This document shows positions 9,731-19,286 of a DNA stretch of 64,000 nt, piece by piece. The DNA is from Phoma sp. XZ068 (Eukaryota; Ascomycota; Dothideomycetes; Pleosporales; Didymellaceae). The notes under the pieces are model-generated. The model was not told the origin of the DNA. It was given only the letters and a program-made list of their open reading frames with translations, and ran no database searches. The translations under genes were made by a program, and so were the position numbers. Location of the stretch: positions 2,356,001 to 2,420,000 of the forward strand of contig RBKR01000001.1 of the NCBI GenBank assembly GCA_004835665.1, given 5' to 3'. Position 1 is the first letter of the stretch, and each line of letters starts with the position of its first letter.

Positions 9731-11922
9731 TCAGAAATTGACTCCAAATGCGGGCCCAAAATCGTTCCAGTCTCCGAATTCAATGTTTATAGTATCGTTC
9801 ATCTTCAGATTGACCTCAGGGCTGTATCCGGGTGACAACGCTGGATTCATCGGTCTTGCGGAATCTGAGAGCCAACCGTAATCGATCAACTGCCACATCT
9901 CCACCAGTTCCGAGGTATCGAGCAAGTGTAACGGCGAGTTGGACAAGACCACACCAGAGGCTACTGTCGGATTTGGTTGGAAAACTCGAAGTGCTATACC
10001 CTGTAAGATGTCAGCGAGATAAGAAATGAGCTGATTTTGAAGGCCTGCGATTTACCATTCTCCGGAAATGTTCCCAATGCCCCGATGCTTTATCCAGATA
10101 CTCCATGGAGGTTTAGTAGAGGGCAATGAAGGGACTGGGATTGCCTATATCGTGACCGGCGGCCCACAACTTGTGAAGTCCAGCAGCAATTGTGGCACTG
10201 TAACCGTAGAAGCTAGAGTTAGAAGGGATATAATCGTGCTGAATTACATGGAGCAGTCTTGTTAACAGCCCTGCGTGTTGCGAGCAGCGCTGAAACGCTC
10301 CACGAAGGAAGTTTGGTGGTATTTTGGAAGAATGTGATCGCAGACTGTTGCAGAGTAGGAGCGGATGATGTAAGAGACAATTGTTCAGATGATACAGCAT
10401 ATGACAGAACTTGAAGTGGTGGGCAGCAGATTCGTTCTCGGTCTCAGCTTGGGGGCCAAAATCCTGAGCGAGGACTGCTGCAAATGTGTGAGTATCAATG
10501 GCTTCAGAGTATGTTTCAAAGCTCAGAAGTATTCCCGATAAGCGCGCAAACTCGCTGCGAGAATCCCATGGCGGACGTTCAGGTTTTGCGTTCTGCGAAA
10601 AAGAATAGCGGATGATTCTACCAAGCGCGGAAGCCATGAATATGGTTAAAGCAGAGAAATCACCTCTACCAAGAGGCACGGATTCTGGAATATCTTGTAG
10701 TTCTGAAAGCGTAGCCGCGTTATGTAACTTTCCAAGGCGATGTTTCTGGTCGTCCAGAGGCAGGCAAATGGTACAATCATCGTCGGAGAGTGTGGGGGGA
10801 CGACGTTGCCCACAGGAAACGAATTTATCCAGTAAGTATACAGACCAGAACGTCCGAAGGCGTTCTTCTGTGTCTTTTGGGGGAAGTTGTAGATCAAGAT
10901 TGAGACCAAGCTGTAGGACCCGTGCGAAACGGACAGAGAGGCCGACTTTGACCCACGCTAGCTGAATACGTCCACCTACTTCTTGTTAGAATATCGGGGC
11001 CTCTTGTAATGAATCAAATGCAGAACTTGTACTCACGAACAAAGTCAATGAGGCCAAGAAGACTCATCGCCTGTACAGTATAAACAGTTAGAGAACTGTT
11101 ATCTGAGAAAGACAACTCACTGATGAGAATCCATGCACGGCGTCCGTATCGCTCCATTGCCTCTGTGCGGTGCCCATCAAGGAAGTGGTCATCAGAAAAC
11201 CTCACCGCAGATGCCAGGATAGCCAAAATAAGATATGAGGGCAGGACATTGTCCTCAATCTTTCTTCGCAACTCGTCTCTATCAAAAAAGCAGTACGGTT
11301 GATTCCAGCATCGACGAATGTAAACCTGCACGGCAGCCTTGACAACTGGTAGGCTTGGGATAGAGTCGAAGTCGGGCTTCGGTGGAGTGGCGTCAGCAAA
11401 CATGGAACTCCTAGGCATCTGTGGGGAACGCCTGGACGCCTGTGGGTCAGGAACTAGTAGTAGATTGAAGGAGCTGATATATGTTAGACGATATTTTGGC
11501 CCAGATTTCATGTGCCAGTAGATAGAATGTTACTTTCAGTGGTCGACTTACTCTGCACTGAGGGAATCGAGGACGCCAAGTCTTGACTCGAGCAAGCCAA
11601 CTCTGGCAGCTAAATCTTTGGCTGGCCGTACCGACTCCAAGTTTTGCTTTGCTCCTAGGGCTGAAAATGTTGCTAAGGCATGGTCGTGGGGAAAATGCTC
11701 CCACTGACAAGATTGTTGAAGACGCGCACAAAGGCCACAGGTAGGCTTACTGCCCGAACATCGAACCTTTTTTCTACTGTATCTTTGTCAGGAGGCACAA
11801 ATTGAGCTTGGATTCAGAGAGCTGATTGAGACATAGAAGAGGATGAGCGCGCACCGGCAGTTAAGACACGCATGTCGAGCACGTTTGCGTTCTGGCTCAT
11901 CGTTCGCCGCCATGTTAGCCAT
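9731..11922 (-). CDS. Zn2Cys6 transcription factor with fungal-specific TF domain, likely cluster regulator
   Basis: Six exons: 11922-11855, 11776-11552, 11473-11037, 10975-10145 (or 10157), 10087-10056, 10000-9731; about 620 aa. Splicing exon 1 to 2 yields ACLNCRRKKVRC...CGLCARLQQSC, a canonical CX2CX6CX6CX2CX6C zinc cluster near residue 20-45, after a short basic N-terminus. A leucine-rich stretch (GLLESRLGVLDSL) follows, then the fungal TF (MHR) domain with AMERYGRRAW, VQAMSLLGLIDF, RTFWSVYLLDK and the polar loop QRRPPTLSDDD. The fifth intron is unclear: an in-frame TAA requires its removal, and both a GC-AG (10088-10144) and a weak GT-AG (10088-10156) version keep frame. If it is not spliced, the protein ends early at 10113. 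Its place between the alpha-subunit and synthetase genes suggests that it regulates this pathway. Confidence 0.85.
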
Positions 11923-12116
11923 ATCGTACGGCAGGCTGGTTCACAGCAGTATTATATGCAATTCTGACAGTGATCGAGCAAAGAAGAATGTGCGAATCAT
12001 GGGACAAGTCAAGAATGAATGGATCACACATACTATAAGAGCCGTGAACGCACCATTCCCAATTAAATAGGTCTATCCGCAACAGGGAATTCTGCCGCAG
12101 AGATCTGGAGCTAAAA

Positions 12117-14046
12117 TCACAACTTCGCGTCGCTTCGAGTCCGGAGCTTCAGCAGTCTCGCTGCAATAACCTTAAGCACATGCTTCTGATGTTTGCCACT
12201 GCCCGTTTTTGGGAAGTCATCCCCCACGCCTGCATCTCCAATCCAGAATATCCATTGAGGCGCCTTGTGCCTTCCCAGACTATCTCTAACCCAGTTTCGG
12301 ACTTCCTCGTCATTCGGGCGCGCAGCCTCCTCTTGCACTTGTTTTAAGAAGCATCCTACAACCTCGCCATATTTTGCATCTGCAACCCCGATGATACTGG
12401 CCTCACTGATTGACTTGTGTCGTTGAATTGTCTCCTCAATCTCTGCGGGGAAGATGTTTTCGCCGCCTGTTCTTCAGATCAGCAAATTTCTGCGCTCAAA
12501 GGCTCTCTAACATACCACGGATGATTATATCCTTAATCCTACCGGTTATCTTTGCGTAGCCTCCTTCGTCTAGAACGCATTCGTCGCCCGTCCTCATCCA
12601 TACCCTACCGTCACCCACTTCATCGACTACAAAAGCCTCGTCTGTAGCCTCCGGATTATCAAAGTACCCTTTCATGACACCAAAACCGCTTGTCCACAGC
12701 TCACCTCTTGCACCTCTTGGTACAATACTACCATCCTTGTCAACGATCTTGGCGGAAGTGTGTGGGAGCACAGTGCCAAGCCCGTTTGATAGTCGCCGGG
12801 ACATATCGTTGTGCTTCATCATGAAGCTTACTGGGCTCATTTCCGTCATTCCGTATGCAGTCAAAATGCCCTTGAATCCTATCTCGGATTCCAGCCTTTC
12901 CAACAGATGTGGAGAGACAGTTGAGCCGGAAATAACCCCAGTTCTGATGTTGTGTGTAGCTCCTCGAAACGTAGATTTTTTGAAGGCTTCCAATTCGGAA
13001 ACAAACATTGTGGGGACGCCCATAATTACAGTGCATCGTTCGCGGAATACTGCGTCAATTGTTGCAGCGGCGTCAAAAGCATCGCCAGGGAACACGAGAG
13101 TGGTGCTGTGGAAGAGCGACGCCAGAAACCCCATCACAAGACCAAAACAGTGGAACAAAGGTGGCGGACAGCAAACTATGTCCTTCGTCCTGTAATCCAT
13201 GCGGGCGCCAACGAATGCGCCGTTGTTGATGATGTTGCTATTAATGTCATTATCAGCAGTAAACACAAACTAGTCGGATTTGCCAGTCTTACCGGTGTGT
13301 TAGCATTGCAGCTTTAGGAGAACCTGTCGTTCCTAGAGCATCGAATAAGTTCTTCATTTCACTGCAACAGTCTATGCAAGACGTACCAGAGGTGAACTGA
13401 ATATTGACGACATCATGCTGTGACACTTTCTTCGCAATCTGCCTGATAGCAACCATTTGTTCATCACCTTGATGTCTCTGCTGATCTGTAAAGCCAGCAT
13501 AAGACTCCATGCCCCTACTGTGAGGAGCGTCAAACACGATGACGTGCTTCAGAGATTTGTGAGCTACTTTTGGTCCCAAGAGGCCTCTAGCTGCTGCAAT
13601 GTGTCCTTCTAAGCTCCTGTTGGACACTTTCCATGCTATGAACAACGCTCGACAGGCTTTGTTTAAATTGTCAGTGCTTGCTACAAATTGGGTAGAGGTC
13701 GCATACAGATTCTGGTCAACGCTTCCTTCAGTTCCTTGGGAGTGTATGTATTGTTGATCACTGCCACCGTAGCGCCAATGCAAGATGCTCCTAGGAACAC
13801 TTCCAAGTACTCATAGCGATTGCCGGCCATGATGGCCACTATTGAACCGTGACCAATGCCGCGTTCGAGCAGAGAAGAGGCAACCGCGATGCTCCTTCGA
13901 TATAGTGCAGCGTAGGAGAGGCGCACATCCTGCCAGGGAACAACAAGGGCCGTTCGATCTCCATGAGACTGCGCTCTTTCATGAATAAGGTCGCCGATCG
14001 TACCGTTGTATAGAGTCGGTAGGGAAGGGCCATGGACAATCGACAT
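12117..14046 (-). CDS. AMP-dependent acyl-CoA synthetase with peroxisomal signal AKL
   Basis: Five exons: 14046-13707, 13656-13387, 13332-13293, 13237-12516, 12466-12117 (introns of 50, 54, 55 and 49 nt), 573 aa. It activates a carboxylic acid with ATP and CoA. Motifs of the ANL superfamily: P-loop TSGTTGSPKAAMLTH (assembled across two introns), YGMTEMSP, the TGDE segment, GRIKDIIIRGGENIFP, and the catalytic-lysine region KTGSGKHQK. The C-terminal tripeptide AKL is a standard PTS1, so a peroxisomal location is expected. What looks like a frameshift near 13700 is a 50-nt intron with branch site CACTGAC. The start ATG at 14046 lies close to the first conserved segment. It is divergent from the beta-subunit gene (426 bases apart), so the two probably share control. 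Substrate unknown; a 3-methyl-branched or isoprenoid acid would suit the pathway. Confidence 0.9.
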
Positions 14047-14472
14047 CTTCGATGGCAGATCTGTTATTCGTAACCCTCCAGTGAGCACCAGAACGTTCAA
14101 ACTTAGGTAACAACATCGGGCATGGGTATCTGAAGAACATCTGATTAAGTCCTTGCATCTTGAACCAACAAGCAGTAGAACTCGATAAATCGGTTCGGCT
14201 CCGGCCCGGGAGCGAGCTCTTGGTGATGCCGAACCGACCATGCCGTACGGGGGAGCCACGGCAAGCCCGGTTGTGGGGACGGCTGCTTCCGACCAGACTC
14301 GGGAACAACCTAGGTAGTCAACCATAGCGCAAAAAGGAACAATTCTAGTCTATTGCTAATGCATTCTAGAAAATAAGCATATCTGCGTCTGAGTTGCCAT
14401 GGTCGAGGATTCACGCCTGTAAAAGTCTTCACGAAACATCTTCGCACACGCGAACGTCAGCACGACCCAGAA
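14047..14472. promoter_or_regulatory. bidirectional promoter between acyl-CoA synthetase and carboxyltransferase genes
   Basis: 426 bases between two divergent start codons. It contains a perfect 10-base inverted repeat, TCGGTTCGGC (14190-14199) and GCCGAACCGA (14228-14237), around a GC-rich centre with GCTCC...GGAGC and CCCGGG. Paired CGG/CCG triplets are the usual target of Zn2Cys6 dimers. Seen in sequence: the repeat; inference: that the cluster regulator binds it. Confidence 0.5.
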
Positions 14473-16504
14473 ATGGCTTCGACCTTATCTAGTTTCCCAT
14501 TCATCAGGTCCTCAGTAGATCTCCGGCAGCAGTCATTTCAGGATAACCTCAAAAGTTGGACGCCCGTTTTGGAGCGTTATAGCTCGGCGCTCGCAGAGAC
14601 GAGTTCAGAGGGATCCGTAGAGTCATTGACCAGACATACTGCAAGGGGCCAACTGCTCGGTAAGCGTACAATGAGAACCCCTGATTATTCCCAGTCCGCT
14701 AAGCATGAACACATCAGCTCGTGACCGCATCTCTCTGCTCTTGGACCAAGACTCGCCATTCCTTGAACTAGGATCGTTTGCAGGTCACAATTTGAGGGAA
14801 TCATCGCCATCGGCTAGTCTGATCGCGGGGATTGGAAGTGTATGGTATGTTGTAGGCTATAAACTGCCCACTGTAGGTGGAAATCTGACCGATGAATAAA
14901 GCGGCCGACACTGCCTGATTTTATCGCACATTCCGACGCAGAAAGGAGGCGCATGGAATGAGTTTACAGGTGGGGATATGTATAACGGATGACAGTGACC
15001 GTGTCAGTTAACATTTATATCAGTCCTAAAACAAAACCGGGTGACAGAGGTTGCGACTGCGAATAAGCTTCCCATTATTGCCCTAGTGCAATCTGTTAGT
15101 ATTCCACCACGGCTCGCTGGATTTATCAGCTCATCAAGCTGCACCGCTCACCTTTTCAGGCTGGAGTTTTTCTTCCACAGCAATTCCGCGTCTTCCACAA
15201 TGGTGGACAGTTGTTTCGCGACCTCGCCTTACGAAGTCAGTCTGGTCTGTCATCATGCGCTGTGGTTTTTGGATCCTCAACCGCAGGCGGTGCGTATCAT
15301 CCAGCGCTCTCAGACTATACGATATTTGTGGAGAAACAAGCTCAAGTATTTCTGGGGGGCCCACCACTTGTAAAAATGGCAACGGGAGAGGATGTTGCTG
15401 CTGAAGAGCTCGGGGGAGCTACCATTCATGCAACTGTGACTGGGTTGGCTGATCAAATTGCAACCGATGAGTAAGTTTACACGAATCAATTAACTAAAAG
15501 GACTTGATCTGACTTTGATTTTCTCCACTCATAGGTTTGATGCAATCAGGAAGGCTCGAGAGTGGATGGGTACATTACAGGATCCGCGTTCAATATGCTA
15601 CATAAGCACTGAACAGCTATGTCCACCACAATACTCACCGGATGAACTCCTTGCACTTGTTAATCCGGATATCAGGAAGCCTTTTGATATGAAAGAGGTC
15701 CTGTTAAGACTTGTCGATGGATCAAGGTTATCTTTTTTCAAGCCGTCATACGGGCGCAACCTCTTAGTTGCTTGGGCATACATCATGGGTACGTCAATCC
15801 TGGCTCTCATCGCACGTGTTATCTAATGTACAAAAAAGGCCATATGGTTGGTATTGTAGCCAACCAAACTCCAGTAATCAATCCAGATGAAGCATCCAAG
15901 GGCGCCCAGTTCATCCGACTATGCAATCAACAGTAAGCTTGCCATGAACAATCCCGCCAAAATCTTGATTGATGTTGACGGCAAAAGGAATGTTCCAATC
16001 ATATTCTGTCATAACGTCACCGGCTTCATGGTTGGTTCGAAAGCGGAACACGCTTCCATTATCAAGAAGGGAGCGCAGCTTGTGTCTGCAGTGTCTTGCT
16101 CTACGGTGCCTCACATATCCATCATAATGGGTGCTTCTTATGGCGCCGGCAACTACGCAATGTGCGGTCGGGCATACAAGCCAAGATTTTTATTCACTTG
16201 GCCAACAGGGCGATGTAGTGTGATGGGACCGGATCAGCTTTCGGGGGTTATGGAACAGGTACAGAGAGCCAGTGCGAGGAGACGAGGTCAGGATATCACA
16301 GAAACAGAGTTGCAGGAGGAGGTAAGCCAATTCAGAAGCGGCGTACAGAAGGATAGCGAGAGTTATCGAACAAGCTCTGTGCTATTGGATGATGGCATCA
16401 TTGATCCAAGAGACACAAGAGACGTTTTAGGTATGTGCTTGGAAATTGTGAAGGTACCTGAGGTTCATGGAACTCCGAGCCATCAAGCACTGGCACGATT
16501 ATGA
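14473..16504 (+). CDS. acyl-CoA carboxylase carboxyltransferase beta subunit, ends in ARL
   Basis: Eight exons: 14473-14659, 14718-14844, 14902-14969, 15024-15094, 15160-15470, 15535-15788, 15839-15932, 15988-16504; 542 aa, the family length. It transfers CO2 from carboxybiotin to the gamma carbon of an enoyl-CoA. Family landmarks: RDRISLLLDQDSPFLELG, a GGAWNEFT segment, VFGSSTAGGAYHPALSDY, FLGGPPLVKMATGE, the NVTGFMVG loop and IIMGASYGAGNYAMCGRAY. The region that in methylcrotonyl-CoA carboxylase reads roughly GGAFLPRQDEVFPD is changed to AGVFLPQQFRVFHN and the following helix also differs, so the acyl pocket has diverged. No convincing mitochondrial presequence; the C-terminus ARL fits the PTS1 consensus. 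Pairs with the alpha subunit at 6641-9138. Confidence 0.9.
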
Positions 16505-16899
16505 AGCGGCATGATGTCTTGTAGGGATTTGAACCATTACCAATTATCCATACATCAAGGGATGAAATTATCATAGTTATGTTTAAATCGTGACAATCTT
16601 CTCACGTTATAAGTCGAAGCCATTGGCAAAGTGTAATTGGCCTCGCGCTAGATAAGTTCTTCAGATCCGATCTTGATGCAGGGCATGAGTATTACTGTAC
16701 CAAATCGCATACCAAGATATTGTGGCTATATCTTCATGTCGACCTGGACCAGTCTCATAAGTCTTCAGATAGTAACCTTGCAATCTGTGACCATTTGTGT
16801 AACAAGCTTAGACGACACAGAGACAGCAAGTTCGCATAGACGATGTCGAAGACTTCATAATATACGGAATTTCGCATACGGAGATGCTTCTGGATAACT
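16505..16899. other. intergenic between convergent genes
   Basis: 395 bases between the tail-to-tail carboxyltransferase and aldehyde dehydrogenase genes; presumably both 3' UTRs. No gene or repeat seen. Confidence 0.5.
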
Positions 16900-18606
16900 T
16901 TATGGCTTCGTTCTCTTCAAGAAAAGAGTCTGTGAGTTGCAGAACGACTTCAAGCCTCCCACACCCCATTCTGTTCCCACACCACTCTCCTTATGACCTC
17001 CAAATGGAACACGAGGGTCAAGCTCAAAATGTGTGTTCACCCAAACAGTACCTGCTTGAATCTTCCTTGCTACGCGATTTGCTCGCTCCACATCTTTCGA
17101 CCATACCGAGGCACCCAAACCCATTTGCGTGTTGTTTGCCTTCTTGACTGCATCTGCCTCATCACGGAAGGTGAGGAAGGGAACAATAGGACCTGTGCAT
17201 ATTTATTAGGCGGCAATTGTTGTACTAGGAGGCGTTTTTCTTACCGAATGGCTCTTCGCGGACGATACGAGAGTTCTCCTCGGGTCGATCAATAACAGTC
17301 GGTGTAATGAAATAACCAGGCCCTTCAGGGATGTTACCGCCGACCGCAACCTTCCAGTTCTCCTTCTCGATGTCGTTGAAGAAGCCCTTCACACGCTCGT
17401 ACTGCATAGCGTTCTGTACCGGACCGAGATACACGTCTGGCTCGTTACCAGGCCCAAGCTGAAAGATATTAGACTTTGCACCAACATGTCATATGAACCG
17501 CTCACCTTCAGCGATTTTGTGGCTTTCGTCAACGCTTCGAGGAACTTATCCGCAATCGAATCTTGCACAAAGATGCGCTTCAGTGCCAAGCAGATCTACA
17601 CATAGTCTTAGTTGATACCCATTTGGAAGGGTTATTGGTTCACGCACCTGTCCGGAGTTCAAGAAAGCTAGAGATGCCACCTTGTGCGCTACTTCGACTA
17701 TGTCGACATCATCAAACACGATAGCGGGATCGTTTCCTCCTCTGAAAGGATAGTCAATAAAACATAGGTTTGAGATAGGATATGCAGAAGAGCGTAGTGG
17801 TGAAGGGACTTACAATTCCAGCGTCACACGTTTCAGGGTCCTACTTGCACTTTCCATAACCTTCTTACCAGTAAAAGTAGATCCTGTGAAGCTAATCTTC
17901 GCCGGAATAGGATGAGCTGTCAGCATGGGGCCAAGTTCGTCTCCACCGGATATTCCTTGAATGACGCCTGGTGGGAAGTACTTCTGAGCAAGCTCGCATA
18001 GCTTGAGCCCGCAAGCTGGAGTGAAGGGCGAAGGCTTTACAATGATCGCATTACCTGCCAGTACGGCGGGCGCAATCTTTCCGGCAGCAATAAGCACCGG
18101 GTAGTTCCAAGGTACAATCCCAACAGCTACGCCGAGGGGCGTGTATCGGACTACGATTTCCTTGTCTCCCTCTTGAATCCTTTCCTCAGGCAGTTCGAGC
18201 TTGGCCATTTCCCGCATCCAATGAACAGCCAAATCTAGCTCCATTCGGGCAAAGACAAGCTAGACATAGTCAGTGACCAGCTACGTGTAGTGGGGATGAG
18301 ATATCAGCATACCGGTTTTCCTTGTTCCTGTGTTAACATCTGGGCGAAAGCTTCCTTCTCTGCTTCCAGAGCATCCGCATACGCAACAACAGCCTTGCGA
18401 CGCTCGACGTACGGAACTTCGCTCCAAGCTACATACGCTGCATAGGCAGCTTCCATGGTACGCTCGACATCTTGCGTTGTCACGACGGGGACTTCTGGTC
18501 CGGCCTTGCCGGTTGCAGGATCAATACCGTGCCTCGTTTCCGAAGTGGACTCGAGTTTTCCATTGATTGAATTCTGGAACTTTGTCCAGTCCAACTTTGT
18601 TGACAT
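16900..18606 (-). CDS. NAD(P)-dependent aldehyde dehydrogenase
   Basis: Six exons: 18606-18313, 18259-17814, 17741-17648, 17595-17506, 17458-17245, 17192-16900; 476 aa, typical for the ALDH superfamily. It oxidises an aldehyde to the acid. Motifs: the Rossmann segment GIVPWNYPV, substrate/cofactor loop FTGSTFTGKKV, general-base glutamate in TLELGGNDP (formed across the 17742-17813 intron), catalytic cysteine in NSGQICLA, and EEPFGPIVPF. The start is the first ATG in frame; there is no presequence, and the C-terminus RTKP is not a PTS1, so the protein is probably cytosolic. It is divergent from the HMG-CoA lyase fusion gene (680 bases apart). In the cluster it would supply the acid for the acyl-CoA synthetase, for example from an isoprenoid aldehyde; the substrate is inference. 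Confidence 0.92.
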
Positions 18607-19286
18607 TGTTGCAGAGTCAGGGGTAGTATTTGATGAGGGTTGAATAGCTGAGTACACGATGCGACCAAATTGCAAAGCAAGTAGAACAGATTAAGATGCA
18701 TCAGGATGTATCAATATATACGTCGCTAACTCCTTGTCGGCTCTTTTGCCACTTGTTACAAATCTACCAGTTCTCACTTCTCAGCTCGCTCTCTTGTGCA
18801 TGTAAAGTCTATCTCACAATTACCTTGGCTGCGGTAAAATCGTCTTTTCTAGATTAGCGCACGTCGACCTCTCGGTTCTTACTCTACAGCCTTTCCAAGT
18901 CTGTTGTTAGTCTACCGTGTCTAGGCACGAATTAGCGAGGACCGAGCTTGGCTCTGGGGACCCCGCACGGTGCGTTCCCGCGCGCTCGTTACCTTTTGTA
19001 CATCAAGCAGGATACCAAGGTTTTAGAGAGGGGAAAGTTTGTGACTGCTTTAGTAAGTTACTTGTATTCTAGCAGCTGACACATTACATGAATATGCCCT
19101 GGAAGAGTAACATATAGCCGAGATGCTCCGAGGAACACGGCAAAACACGTGATCTTATCCGCGCTTGTAATGCCGAGGCTGGTGAAGGTACATCGACTTG
19201 GTGAAGTTTGTAGCGCAACCCTTACATAATTTCAGACGCTGGCACCTACTCACAATCTTTATCGATACCTTTTACACTATCTCGAT
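18607..19286. promoter_or_regulatory. bidirectional promoter between aldehyde dehydrogenase and HMG-CoA lyase fusion
   Basis: 680 bases between divergent start codons, no gene. An AT-rich TATATA-like stretch lies near 18710-18720 on the dehydrogenase side. A GC-rich patch at about 18935-18990 contains GACCGAG, GGGGACCCC and CGCGCGCTCG, similar in character to the GC-rich patches in the other two promoters of the cluster. Shared regulation is inference. Confidence 0.4.

Noticed and set aside
13657..13706. Apparent frameshift in the acyl-CoA synthetase after LKEALTRI
   Set aside because: A 50-nt intron (GTATGC donor, CACTGAC branch, AAAG acceptor) joins ALTRIS to CRALFIAW, the order expected for the family; no frameshift is needed.
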